The notes: generated by a model from the sequence alone, not told the origin. A stretch of 20,822 bases of DNA from an uncultured Faecalibacterium sp. (GCA_934503275.1 CAKSVD010000026.1:1-20822), one strand, 5' to 3'. Shown: positions 1 to 6,249, counted from the stretch's first letter. Translations and numbers: made by a program.

Positions 1-46
1 AGTCGGCGCTATCGCTTTAACGCTTTTTTCGCTTCTCCATCTATAG

Positions 47-84
47 CCCCTCAGTCGCTGCGCGACAGCTCCCCCAAGGGGAGC
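47..84 (-). repeat. Dispersed short palindromic repeat, family A
   Basis: Read on the minus strand, this follows the template GGGGAGCT-G-(stem-loop)-CTGAGGGG seen again near 2815-3100. It holds two small hairpins: GTCGC/GCGAC at 54-66 and GCTCCCC/GGGGAGC at 68-84. The flanks match the other copies while the inner stem sequence differs, as expected of a REP-like element rather than a gene. The bases before it (1-46) show nothing I can assign. Confidence 0.6.
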
Positions 85-96
85 AAGCGCTCTCCC

Positions 97-129
97 GCAG
101 CGCCGCGCTTTCGCAGAAAGCGGCGCTGC
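97..129. repeat. GC-rich imperfect inverted repeat
   Basis: GCAGCGCCGC-type arms surround the short loop CGCAG, with a two-base bulge in the left arm. It sits between the family A repeat and the UNCG hairpin repeat. No coding potential is evident, and it may be part of a composite repeat. Confidence 0.4.
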
Positions 130-232
130 ATCTGTCGTTTTCCTTTACGACTCCTCTTGTGAAAAAGGGGTTCTGAAAAGCCCGCAGGCTTTTCAGAACC
201 CCAAATTAAAAATCCTTTTTCCGCTGAATATG
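128..232 (-). repeat. UNCG-hairpin repeat, copy 1
   Basis: On the minus strand this has a perfect 16-bp stem (arms 167-182 and 187-202) closed by a C(TGCG)G loop. It is followed by TTTTTCACAAGAGGAGTCG. An A/T-rich stretch resembling ATTCAnnGGAAAAA precedes it. Copy 2 at 1672-1765 shares the flanks, loop and stem length, but the stem bases differ in a compensatory way. Confidence 0.65.
162..202 (-). terminator. Probable intrinsic terminator after mazF
   Basis: The 16-bp stem with TGCG loop is followed on the minus strand by five Ts (162-166 on the plus strand). It lies 70 bases beyond the mazF stop, in the right orientation to end the acpS-mazF transcript. It is the core of the UNCG-hairpin repeat, so termination may be only part of its role. 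Confidence 0.6.
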
Positions 233-271
233 CCCAAAGCCCAGCGGAGGGCATTCCAAATCGTTATTCTT

Positions 272-622
272 TCAGTACGAACTCAGCCCAAGGCTTACGT
301 CCAGCGCCTGATCCACCCGCTTCTGGTCGGCAGCGGTGATCTGCCCGGCGCGCTCCCGCAGGCGGTGCTTATCCAGCGTGCGGATCTGCTCCAGCAGCAC
401 TACGCTGTCCTTGGCAAGGCCGGTGTCCGCCGCCCGGATATTGATGTGGGTGGGCAGGCGGGTCTTGTCCAGCCGGGATGTAATGGCCGCCGCGATCACG
501 GTAGGGCTGTGCCGGTTGCCGATCTCGTTCTGTACGATCAGCACCGGGCGCACACCGCCCTGCTCCGAGCCAACCACCGGCGAAAGATCGGCATAAAAAA
601 CTTCTCCTCTGTGTACCTCCAT
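272..622 (-). CDS. mazF: MazF/NdoA-type endoribonuclease toxin, no adjacent antitoxin
   Basis: The 116-residue protein belongs to the MazF/PemK family, whose members are sequence-specific mRNA interferases. It opens with the RGEVFYADLSPVVGSEQGG motif. Arg25 (in GGVRPVLI) and Thr48 (in AAAITSR) fall at the same positions as the catalytic Arg25 and Thr48 of Bacillus NdoA, so it should be active. The start at 622 has AGGAGG at 631-636; a longer open frame upstream has no such site. It lies 140 bases after acpS on the same strand and is probably cotranscribed. In Bacillus, acpS is also near ndoA, but with an antitoxin gene directly before the toxin. Here the gap is too short and too broken by stops for a normal MazE. 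Confidence 0.9.
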   Translation of the reverse strand: MEVHRGEVFYADLSPVVGSEQGGVRPVLIVQNEIGNRHSPTVIAAAITSRLDKTRLPTHINIRAADTGLAKDSVVLLEQIRTLDKHRLRERAGQITAADQKRVDQALDVSLGLSSY

Positions 623-665
623 GGAATCTCCCTCCTGTTTGTCTGGAGGATGTGCCCCGCTATGT

Positions 666-682
666 GATGCGTCCGGCGCATC
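666..682. other. Small inverted repeat between acpS and mazF
   Basis: GATGCG and CGCATC flank a five-base loop in the acpS-mazF gap. There is no T-tract on the minus strand, so it is not a terminator. It might affect mRNA processing or mazF translation, but that is speculation. Confidence 0.3.
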
Positions 683-762
683 CTGTCTGCTCTCAGTATG
701 CGCAGGCAGGGTGCGGCTTATGCAGTGCGGGGGCGATATTCCATTGTATGCACAAGGGGTGG

Positions 763-1170
763 TCAGCTTTCCTCTTCCAGCGTGCAGAAGGCCAGCGCCA
801 TGCCGCCCTCGTGGCTTAAAGAGAGCCGGGCGCGCAGCCGGTGCTGCGCCACCCATGCGGCGGTCTGCCCGCTGAAGCGGTAAGCCGGGGCACCGTTCTC
901 CAGCCGGACGGCCTCGATCTCGCACAGGGAAAAAGGCTCCCGCAGGCCGGTGCCCGCCGCCTTGAGAAAGGCCTCCTTGGCGGCAAAATCTGCTGCGGCG
1001 CTGGCAAGACGGTGGGCGTTCAGCGGCGCAGCAGAGGCTTCCAAAAGTCCCAGCGCCGCTTGCTCGGCCGGGCCGTACACCCGGCGCACAAAGGCCGCCG
1101 CGTGGGCAGAGGAAAGGCTTTTTTCCAGGTGGGAAAGGCTGCACAGGTCGCAGCCGATGCCGTAAAGCAT
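763..1170 (-). CDS. acpS: Holo-[acyl-carrier-protein] synthase
   Basis: This 135-residue protein transfers 4'-phosphopantetheine from CoA to the serine of apo-ACP, activating ACP for fatty acid synthesis in the cytoplasm. The two family signatures are present. GIGCDLCSLSHLEK at the N-terminus contains Asp8, and FAAKEAFLKAAGTG contains Glu66; these acidic residues bind magnesium in AcpS enzymes. The length is normal. I chose the start at 1170 because AAAGGAG precedes it at good spacing and the protein then begins MLYGIGCD like its relatives; the 13-codon extension upstream lacks support. It heads the minus-strand pair with mazF. I found no strong consensus promoter in the 150-base gap shared with the divergent IreB-like gene. 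Confidence 0.93.
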   Translation of the reverse strand: MLYGIGCDLCSLSHLEKSLSSAHAAAFVRRVYGPAEQAALGLLEASAAPLNAHRLASAAADFAAKEAFLKAAGTGLREPFSLCEIEAVRLENGAPAYRFSGQTAAWVAQHRLRARLSLSHEGGMALAFCTLEEES

Positions 1171-1273
1171 ACAAAGGCTCCTTTCGCGGGCAGAATGCCG
1201 CCCGGACATCGTTCATCTTGCCGGAACATTGCTGGAAATTTTGTACAGGATGTGCAAATCCGGCGTAATTATC

Positions 1274-1302
1274 TTGAAGTTTCGGCGCATTTCGTGTACA
1301 AT
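1274..1302 (+). promoter_or_regulatory. Sigma-A promoter of the IreB-like gene
   Basis: TTGAAG (1274-1279), a 17-base spacer and TACAAT (1297-1302). A TG precedes the -10 box. It lies about 30 bases ahead of the gene start. Confidence 0.75.
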
Positions 1303-1334
1303 GGGACTAGTTTCAACTGAAGGGGGTGTATTGT

Positions 1335-1580
1335 GTGGGAGACGCAACCGCGATTTTCTCCATCCACGATAAAAAGGACTATGAGATCCACGAGATCGTA
1401 CAACAGGTGTACGATGCTTTGAAGGAAAAAGGCTATAACCCGGTCAATCAGCTGGTGGGTTACATTTTGTCCGAAGACCCTACCTACATTACGACCTATA
1501 AGAATGCCCGTGCCATGATCCGAAAGGTGGATCGTGACGACCTGCTGCAGGCCATGCTGCGCAGCTACCTCAACGTGTAA
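1335..1580 (+). CDS. ireB: IreB family (UPF0297/DUF965) regulatory phosphoprotein
   Basis: This 81-residue protein matches the IreB/UPF0297 family through its conserved core: EIVQQVYDALKEKGYNPVNQ, LVGYILSEDPTYITTYKNAR and the LIRK-like MIRKVDRDDLL. In Enterococcus, IreB is phosphorylated on N-terminal threonines by the Ser/Thr kinase IreK and affects cephalosporin tolerance. Here Thr4 or Thr12-area residues could serve, but the N-terminus (MGDATAIFSIHD) is not typical. I chose GTG at 1335 because AGGGGG at 1321-1326 is eight bases upstream; the GTG at 1326 overlaps that site. The usual partners ruvX and yrzB are not adjacent; the gene is monocistronic with its own promoter and terminator. Confidence 0.85.
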   Translation: MGDATAIFSIHDKKDYEIHEIVQQVYDALKEKGYNPVNQLVGYILSEDPTYITTYKNARAMIRKVDRDDLLQAMLRSYLNV

Positions 1581-1593
1581 TACGGTCCTTTTC

Positions 1594-1626
1594 AGCCCCG
1601 CTGTCCTGCAAGACGGCGGGCTTTTT
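1594..1626 (+). terminator. Intrinsic terminator of the IreB-like gene
   Basis: The stem CCCGCTGTC (1597-1605) pairs with GACGGCGGG (1612-1620), with one T-G pair. The loop has six bases, and five Ts follow at 1622-1626. Confidence 0.8.
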
Positions 1627-1671
1627 GTGTGGAACGATTTAGAATGGCCTCCGCGCTGCTTTGGCCATGTT

Positions 1672-1765
1672 CAAAGGAAAAATTATTTTAAATTTCGGGG
1701 TTCCGGAAAGTCTGCGGACTTTCCGGAACCCCATTTTCACGAGTGGAGTCGCAGGGGAAAGCAGC
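1672..1765 (+). repeat. UNCG-hairpin repeat, copy 2
   Basis: A perfect 16-bp stem (1697-1712 and 1717-1732) has a C(TGCG)G loop. ATTTTCACGAGTGGAGTCG follows it, and an A/T-rich stretch with TTCAAAGGAAAAA precedes it. It lies between the convergent IreB-like and dus genes, after a separate terminator for the former, so it is not needed to end that transcript. Confidence 0.65.
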
Positions 1766-1799
1766 ATTTATTATGGATAGGATGGTTTTGGAGCTCATT

Positions 1800-2750
1800 T
1801 TAATCGTTTTCCACCAGCGGCAGGGTGAAGATCTGGTTCACCACTACCTCGTACTCCCACGGCTCCCGCAGCTTTTTCAGCTGCTTTTCCAGCTTTTCCG
1901 CCCCGGCAAAGCAGTGGATGAGGTAGAACCAGTGCCCCTTCATCCGGCTGATGGCACAGCCCGCGCTGCCGAACAATTCAGTGTAACCGCAGTACAAATC
2001 GGTCAGGTAGCCCCGCAGTTCTTCCCTTGTGGCGGGGGCACCGCCCCGCGCTTTGCGGAAGAGCGCCGGGTCTGCAATAAGCCCGCGCCCCACCATGATG
2101 CCGGACAGGGCGGGAAACTCCTCTTCCAGCGCGTGAAGCTGGGCGGCGGTGGTCACATCGCCGTTATAGCACACCGGCATGGTGCACCGGGGCAGCGCAG
2201 CCGCAAAGGCGGCGCGGTCGGCCTGTCCGCGGTACTGCTGCCGCATCACCCGGGGGTGGATGGTCAGCTCCGAGATGGGGTAACGGCTATAAATTTCCAG
2301 AATGGCGGCAAACTCCTCCGGCTTTTCCACGCCCAGCCGGGTCTTGACTGAGACAGGCCCCTCGGCGCGGGAGAATACTCCCTCCAGAAAGGCGTCCACC
2401 TTGGCCGGGTCCCGCAGCATCCCGGAGCCCTTGCCCTTGGCGGTCACCGTCCCGGCGGGACAGCCCAGATTCAGGTTCACCTCCGTATAGCCCAGCGCCC
2501 GCAGCTGCTCGATCATCCACGCAGCCAGTTCGCCGTCCTTGGCCAGCAATTGCGGGATGACCGGTGCACCGGGGTTTGCCGCCGGGGCAAGTTCTGCCAT
2601 CTTCTTTTTAACGAGCACCCGGTTCTCCGGCGGGGAGATAAAGGGCGCATAATAGCGGTCGGCAGCGCCTTTTGCGCCGAACCATTTCTGATGGGTCTGC
2701 CGCCAGACCCTGTCTGTGAAGCCCTCCATGGGGGCAGCATAATAAAGCAT
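1800..2750 (-). CDS. tRNA-dihydrouridine synthase family protein
   Basis: This 316-residue flavoenzyme of the Dus family would reduce uridine to dihydrouridine in tRNA, using FMN and NAD(P)H. It begins with YYAAPMEGFTDRVWR, the family's FMN-site opening. Cys97 in VNLNLGCPAG is the expected catalytic proton donor. GKGSGML, KTRLG (Lys136), His165 in TIHPR and NGDV...GRGLIADP follow in the order of a TIM-barrel Dus protein. The expected HGR or HAR is HPR here. Length is near normal. The start at 2750 has GGAG eight bases upstream and matches the family N-terminus; the longer frame upstream runs through repeats. It is not clearly DusA, B or C, so I leave the symbol empty. Confidence 0.88.
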   Translation of the reverse strand: MLYYAAPMEGFTDRVWRQTHQKWFGAKGAADRYYAPFISPPENRVLVKKKMAELAPAANPGAPVIPQLLAKDGELAAWMIEQLRALGYTEVNLNLGCPAGTVTAKGKGSGMLRDPAKVDAFLEGVFSRAEGPVSVKTRLGVEKPEEFAAILEIYSRYPISELTIHPRVMRQQYRGQADRAAFAAALPRCTMPVCYNGDVTTAAQLHALEEEFPALSGIMVGRGLIADPALFRKARGGAPATREELRGYLTDLYCGYTELFGSAGCAISRMKGHWFYLIHCFAGAEKLEKQLKKLREPWEYEVVVNQIFTLPLVEND

Positions 2751-2781
2751 GGGCGTTTCTCCAAACGTTTTTGTTACCGGT

Positions 2782-2790
2782 ATTGTAGCA
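2782..2790 (-). promoter_or_regulatory. Extended -10 promoter of dus
   Basis: The minus strand reads TGCTACAAT about 32 bases before the dus start. It is an extended -10 element; no good -35 box is visible 17 bases upstream. Confidence 0.55.
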
Positions 2791-2814
2791 TAAAATTGCG
2801 TGAGGGGAAAGGGG

Positions 2815-3100
2815 GCACGCCCTCTCAGGCGCTCCCGGGGAGTGAACCCTCTCAGGCGCTTCCGCGCCAGATTCCCCTTTTTGTCACCTACGGTGACATC
2901 TTCCCCCGGAGCGGGGGAAGTCTTTCCTCTCAGGGGGAGCCAAGGTCGAAAGCTTGTTGCTAAAGCATTAGGTACAATAAGAAAGCTTGCCGCCACCGCA
3001 AAAAGCTCCCCCTTCGGGGGAGCTGGCATCGCGCAGCGATGACTGAGAGGGTTGGCGTCCCCTTGGGGGAGCTGGCGAACGAAGTGAGCCTGAGGGGGTA
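2815..3100. repeat. Cluster of family A palindromic repeats filling the dus-cysK gap
   Basis: This non-coding stretch holds several related short palindromic units. Minus-oriented copies lie at about 2817-2842 and 2847-2877. Plus-oriented copies lie at 3004-3050 (hairpins AGCTCCCCC/GGGGGAGCT and CATCGC/GCGATG) and 3057-3098 (GGGGGAGCTGGCGAACGAAG, then CTGAGGGGG). Between them are further hairpins, GTCACC/GGTGAC at 2883-2897 and CTTCCCCCG/CGGGGGAAG at 2900-2920. Constant flanks with variable stems suggest one mobile or amplified family. The rest of 2751-3156 holds only the dus promoter and the cysK terminator. Confidence 0.65.
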
Positions 3101-3104
3101 TAAC

Positions 3105-3138
3105 AAAAACTCCCGCCCTGCGGGGTGCAGAGCGGGAG
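3105..3138 (-). terminator. Intrinsic terminator of cysK
   Basis: On the minus strand a 12-bp stem (plus-strand arms 3110-3121 and 3127-3138, one wobble pair) with a five-base loop is followed by five Ts. It lies just after the cysK stop. Confidence 0.85.
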
Positions 3139-3156
3139 AGGAGAGTTTTTGGGGGA

Positions 3157-4089
3157 TTATTCCGCAAACAGCGGGGTGGACAGGTAACGGTCGCCGGTAT
3201 CGGGCAGCAGGACAACGATGTTCTTACCGGCGTTCTCCGGGCGCTTTGCCAGCTGGATAGCAGCCCAGACGGCAGCACCGGAGGAGATGCCTACCAGCAC
3301 GCCCTCCTTGTGGCCGATCAGACGGCCGGTGGCAAAGGCGTCATCGTTCTCCACGGCGATGATCTCGTCATAGACGGTGGTGTCCAGCACGTCCGGCACA
3401 AAGCCAGCGCCGATGCCCTGGATCTTATGTGCACCGGCAGTGCCCTTGCTCAGCACAGGGGAGGAGGCGGGCTCCACAGCCACCACCTTGACGGCGGGGT
3501 TCTTGCTCTTGAGGTACTTGCCAACGCCGGTCACGGTGCCGCCGGTGCCAACGCCTGCCACAAAGATATCCACCTTACCATCGGTATCCTCCCAGATCTC
3601 GGGGCCGGTGGTCTCGATGTGTGCCTGCGGGTTGGCGGGGTTCACGAACTGGCCGGGGATGAAGGAATTGGGGATCTCCTTGGCCAGCTCATCGGCCTTG
3701 GCAATGGCACCCTTCATGCCCTTGGCGCCCTCGCTCAGCACCAGTTCGGCACCGTAAGCCTTCATCAGCTGGCGGCGCTCCACGCTCATGGTCTCGGGCA
3801 TCACGATGATGATGCGGTAGCCCTTGGCGGCTGCCACAGCAGCCAGACCGATGCCGGTGTTGCCGGAGGTGGGCTCGATGATGACGGAGCCTTCCTTCAG
3901 CAGACCCTTAGCCTCGGCGTCATCGATCATCTTTTTGGCAATGCGGTCCTTCACGGAGCCGGCGGGGTTGAAGTACTCCAGCTTGGCAATAACATGGGCG
4001 GGCAACTGCTCTTCCTTCTCAATATGGCTGAGCTCCAGCAGCGGGGTGTGACCGATCAACTGATCTGCGGCGGTATAGATCTTGCTCAT
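3157..4089 (-). CDS. cysK: Cysteine synthase A (O-acetylserine sulfhydrylase)
   Basis: This 310-residue PLP enzyme makes cysteine from O-acetylserine and sulfide. Lys47 in NPAGSVKDR forms the Schiff base with PLP. PTSGNTG (about residue 70) is the substrate-binding asparagine loop, [10 protein letters not shown] binds the PLP phosphate, and SSGAAVWA near 265 carries the serine that contacts the pyridine nitrogen. Length is typical and no key residue is missing. The ATG at 4089 has AGAGGG about ten bases upstream. It is transcribed alone from a consensus promoter and ends at a strong terminator. It is divergent from an Rrf2-family regulator, which suggests control of sulfur or cysteine metabolism. 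No cysE is in the window. Confidence 0.96.
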   Translation of the reverse strand: MSKIYTAADQLIGHTPLLELSHIEKEEQLPAHVIAKLEYFNPAGSVKDRIAKKMIDDAEAKGLLKEGSVIIEPTSGNTGIGLAAVAAAKGYRIIIVMPETMSVERRQLMKAYGAELVLSEGAKGMKGAIAKADELAKEIPNSFIPGQFVNPANPQAHIETTGPEIWEDTDGKVDIFVAGVGTGGTVTGVGKYLKSKNPAVKVVAVEPASSPVLSKGTAGAHKIQGIGAGFVPDVLDTTVYDEIIAVENDDAFATGRLIGHKEGVLVGISSGAAVWAAIQLAKRPENAGKNIVVLLPDTGDRYLSTPLFAE

Positions 4090-4141
4090 AATACTTGTCC
4101 CTCTTTCTGATATCGTTACGGGGTATGTAGCCCTGTCTTGC

Positions 4142-4156
4142 GCCGGTGTGCCCGGC
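4142..4156 (-). other. Small hairpin in the cysK leader
   Basis: GCCGG and CCGGC flank a five-base loop in the roughly 110-base 5' leader of cysK. The leader is too short and lacks motifs for a T-box or SAM riboswitch. Confidence 0.3.
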
Positions 4157-4206
4157 TGCGATTCCCTCTAAACCTTTTAACCAACATTGTTTGTGGGTTT
4201 GATGGC

Positions 4207-4235
4207 ATTATAGCCCTGTTTCCCTTGCTTGTCAA
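4207..4235 (-). promoter_or_regulatory. Consensus sigma-A promoter of cysK
   Basis: On the minus strand, TTGACA (4235-4230), 17 bases and TATAAT (4212-4207): a perfect consensus. A promoter this strong usually needs a repressor. An AACC-N13-GGTT dyad at 4179-4199 covers the expected transcription start. Confidence 0.9.
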
Positions 4236-4258
4236 GGGGTTTTTTGAAAAAAGTGGGA

Positions 4259-4287
4259 TTGAAAAGTGACTTACCCTGTTGTATAAT
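4259..4287 (+). promoter_or_regulatory. Sigma-A promoter of the Rrf2 regulator gene
   Basis: TTGAAA (4259-4264), 17 bases and TATAAT (4282-4287). Its -35 box is only 23 bases from the cysK -35 box. ACCC-N11-GGGT at 4273-4291 brackets the -10 box and could be an autoregulatory site. Confidence 0.88.
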
Positions 4288-4325
4288 GGGTTATGATAAA
4301 ATTTGACCGGAAGGAAGTACGGATT

Positions 4326-4757
4326 ATGATCGTTTCGACCAAAGGACGCTATGCGCTGCGGGTGATGATCGACCTCGCAGAGCATCAGTCTGAAAAATAT
4401 GTTCCCTTAAAGGAAGTAGCCACCCGGCAGGAGATCTCGGAAAAGTATCTGGAGAACATCCTCAAGGTGCTGGTGCAGAACGGCTTTCTGGAGGGGCTGC
4501 GCGGCAAGGGCGGCGGCTACCGGCTGACCCGCAGCCCGGATCAGTACACGGTAAGCGAGATCTTGATGCTCACCGAGGGCAGTCTTGCCCCGGTAAGCTG
4601 CCTGACCCCCGGCGCCTCTGCCTGCGCCCGGATGGCCAACTGCCGCACCTACGAGATGTGGAAGGGGCTCAACGATTTGATCTCGGATTATTTCGGCAAG
4701 ATCACACTGGCAGACCTTGCCCTGCCGGATCAGGCCGGCAACGATTATGTGATCTGA
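4326..4757 (+). CDS. Rrf2 family transcriptional regulator, IscR/CymR-like
   Basis: This 143-residue protein has the Rrf2 winged-helix opening MIVSTKGRYALRVMIDLA, the recognition region SEKYLENILKVL and the wing LRGKGGGYRLTR. Rrf2 proteins include IscR (Fe-S sensor) and CymR (cysteine metabolism repressor working with CysK). Three cysteines, Cys92, Cys100 and Cys106, are placed almost as the 2Fe-2S ligands of E. coli IscR (92, 98, 104), with a wider first gap; Bacillus CymR lacks them. The start at 4326 has AAGGAA nine bases before it. An upstream in-frame ATG at 4293 lies just after the -10 box and is unlikely. Divergence from cysK suggests it controls that gene and itself. Confidence 0.9.
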   Translation: MIVSTKGRYALRVMIDLAEHQSEKYVPLKEVATRQEISEKYLENILKVLVQNGFLEGLRGKGGGYRLTRSPDQYTVSEILMLTEGSLAPVSCLTPGASACARMANCRTYEMWKGLNDLISDYFGKITLADLALPDQAGNDYVI

Positions 4758-4763
4758 ACCTTG

Positions 4764-4793
4764 CGCACCGGAACTGCACCGGTGCGTTTTTTT
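4764..4793 (+). terminator. Intrinsic terminator of the Rrf2 gene
   Basis: CGCACCGG (4764-4771) pairs with CCGGTGCG (4779-4786), followed by seven Ts. Confidence 0.9.
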
Positions 4794-4840
4794 GTACAGT
4801 TCTGCGCAAAAGGTGCAGAACTTCTTGGCAAGATTTACGG

Positions 4841-4869
4841 TTGATGGAGCGGGCAGTCCGCGGTATACT
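4841..4869 (+). promoter_or_regulatory. Sigma-A promoter of lrgAB
   Basis: TTGATG (4841-4846), 17 bases and TATACT (4864-4869). The leader contains a CGGGC/GCCCG hairpin at 4896-4910 directly before the TTG at 4911. Confidence 0.7.
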
Positions 4870-4910
4870 TTTACTTTGTGTGAGACAGAAAATTCCGGGC
4901 GGAAAGCCCG

Positions 4911-5318
4911 TTGTCTGTACGTTATAAGACCAGAAAGGGGAGTTTTGACACGAAGTATATTTTTCAGTTCGGACGCATTCTCGCGTTCTGTTTTCTGGGC
5001 GAGGTGCTGCACGCGGTGCTGCCGCTGCCGGTGCCTGCCAGTGTGTACGGCTTGGTGCTGCTGCTGGCAGCCATGATCACCGGCATCGTAAAGCTGGAGC
5101 AGGTCAAGGAGACCGGCATCTACCTGACCGGTATTTTTCCGCTGCTGTTCGTGCCCGCCGCTGCGGGCATCATGGAACTGTGGGCAGAGATGGGACAGCT
5201 GCTGCTGCCCATCCTGATCGCCATTCTGCCGGTGACGGTGCTGGTGATGGTTGCTGCAGGCCGCACCACGCAGGCGCTGACCGCCCGCAATAAAAAGGAG
5301 GAGGCCGACCATGACTGA
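4911..5318 (+). CDS. lrgA: CidA/LrgA family membrane protein
   Basis: This small polytopic membrane protein of the CidA/LrgA (holin-like) family has PLPVPASVYGLVLLL and the hallmark IFPLLFVPAAAGIMELW. LrgAB/CidAB systems were first linked to murein hydrolase control; in Bacillus and Streptococcus mutans they act in pyruvate uptake. Four hydrophobic segments are visible. The start is uncertain. TTG at 4911 is the only canonical choice but sits right after a leader hairpin with a poor ribosome site and adds 13 polar residues. AAAGGGGAG at 4934-4942 points to ACG at 4950, where the protein would start M-KYIFQFGRIL like typical homologues. The stop overlaps lrgB by eight bases, indicating coupling. 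Confidence 0.85.
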   Translation: MSVRYKTRKGSFDTKYIFQFGRILAFCFLGEVLHAVLPLPVPASVYGLVLLLAAMITGIVKLEQVKETGIYLTGIFPLLFVPAAAGIMELWAEMGQLLLPILIAILPVTVLVMVAAGRTTQALTARNKKEEADHD

Positions 5319-6018
5319 GCTGCTGAACGACTTTCTGACCGGCTCTGTGGCATGGGGCGTGCTGCTTACGCTGGCGGCCTTTGGGCTGGGTGTGCTCATC
5401 AATAAGGTGACCGGCAAGGCCATCTTTAACCCGCTGCTGCTGGGCAGTATTTTTGTCATCATTTTTCTGTCGGTGTGCAAGATCTCCTACGGGGACTACA
5501 AGACCAGCGCCGCGCCGGTAAGCTACCTGCTGCTGCCCGCTACGGTGGCGCTGGCCATCCCGCTGTATGAAAAGCTGGACCTGCTCAAAAAGAACGCGCC
5601 CGCCATCATCGCGGGCATCTCGGTGGGCACGCTGGTCAGTCTGGGCAGCGCCCTTGCACTGGCGCTGGCAATGGATCTGACCAAGGAGCAGTACGCCACC
5701 CTGCTGCCGAAGTCGGTGACTACTGCCATCAGCATGGACGTGGCCGCAGAGTTGGGCGGCATTGCCGCTTTGACCGGTGCCATCGTCATCGTCACCGGCA
5801 TCGTGGGCGCACTGCTGGCCGAGACCGTGTGCAAGGTGTTCCACATCACCGACCCCATCGCCAAGGGCGTGGGTCTTGGCACGGCAGCCCATGCCGTGGG
5901 CACCAGCAAGGCGCTGCAGATGGGCGAGGTGGAAGGTGCCATGAGCGGCCTTTCCATCGCTGTAGCCGGTGTGCTGACCGCCGTGCTCTGCCCGGTGTTC
6001 GTGGGCTTTATCCAGTAA
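5311..6018 (+). CDS. lrgB: LrgB family membrane protein
   Basis: This 235-residue partner of LrgA is an integral membrane protein with many hydrophobic segments across its full length. Family signatures are LLLPATVALAIPLYE, LLPKSVTTAISMDVA and GVGLGTAAHAVGTSKALQMG, the latter two being typical LrgB/CidB motifs. With LrgA it probably forms a membrane complex involved in pyruvate transport or control of cell lysis; the sequence alone does not decide which. ATG at 5311 has AAAGGAGGAGG at ideal spacing and overlaps the lrgA stop. No LytTR two-component genes, the usual lrgAB regulators, are adjacent, although one pair lies at 14.4-16.5 kb. A strong terminator follows. Confidence 0.93.
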   Translation: MTELLNDFLTGSVAWGVLLTLAAFGLGVLINKVTGKAIFNPLLLGSIFVIIFLSVCKISYGDYKTSAAPVSYLLLPATVALAIPLYEKLDLLKKNAPAIIAGISVGTLVSLGSALALALAMDLTKEQYATLLPKSVTTAISMDVAAELGGIAALTGAIVIVTGIVGALLAETVCKVFHITDPIAKGVGLGTAAHAVGTSKALQMGEVEGAMSGLSIAVAGVLTAVLCPVFVGFIQ

Positions 6019-6043
6019 GACCATGTGATTTATAAAAACGACG

Positions 6044-6078
6044 AAGCCGGACGGCCGCACAGGCCGTCCGGCTTTGTT
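6044..6078 (+). terminator. Intrinsic terminator of lrgAB
   Basis: A perfect 13-bp stem (6044-6056 and 6062-6074) with a five-base loop is followed by TGTTGTTT. Confidence 0.8.
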
Positions 6079-6150
6079 GTTTGCGGAACTGGAAATGCAG
6101 GCTGCTCTTTACTTGCAAAATGTTTGTTTTACTAAACTTACCGGTTTTGC

Positions 6151-6179
6151 TTGACAAGCCCCTGCGGGCGTGCTATTTT
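6151..6179 (+). promoter_or_regulatory. Strong promoter of the Tp47-like/flavin redox unit
   Basis: TTGACA (6151-6156), 17 bases and TATTTT (6174-6179), with TGC giving an extended -10. Transcription should start near 6186, giving a leader of about 125 bases. The leader holds two iron-box-like dyads and a terminator-like hairpin. Confidence 0.8.
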
Positions 6180-6191
6180 AAATTGCGTCAA

Positions 6192-6205
6192 TTAGTTTGA
6201 CCTAA
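6192..6205 (+). promoter_or_regulatory. DtxR/IdeR-like iron box 1 (TTAG-N6-CTAA)
   Basis: TTAGTTTGACCTAA lies a few bases past the expected transcription start. The DtxR/IdeR consensus contains the same TTAG-N6-CTAA core. It overlaps a second dyad GTCAA-N5-TTGAC (6187-6201). The position suits a repressor. Confidence 0.55.
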
Positions 6206-6209
6206 CCAT

Positions 6210-6240
6210 CTGAGGGGCTTTGCTCCGCAGGTTTTTCTTT
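6210..6240 (+). terminator. Terminator-like hairpin in the leader (possible attenuator)
   Basis: CTGAGGGGC (6210-6218) pairs with GCTCCGCAG (6222-6230) with one mismatch and one wobble, loop TTT. GTTTTTCTTT follows. It lies between promoter and gene, so some transcripts should stop here. Confidence 0.5.
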
Positions 6241-6249
6241 GCGTGCGGT

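Noticed and set aside
272..1216. Single 314-residue frame that would fuse an unknown N-terminus to MazF
   Set aside because: The N-terminal 198 residues are a shadow of acpS; the true mazF start at 622 has AGGAGG and matches the family.
2815..3100. CRISPR array
   Set aside because: The repeats are palindromic units in both orientations with irregular spacing and no unique spacers of constant length.
4090..4206. T-box or SAM riboswitch in the cysK leader
   Set aside because: The leader is about 110 bases with only one 5-bp hairpin, no T-box sequence and no terminator/antiterminator pair.
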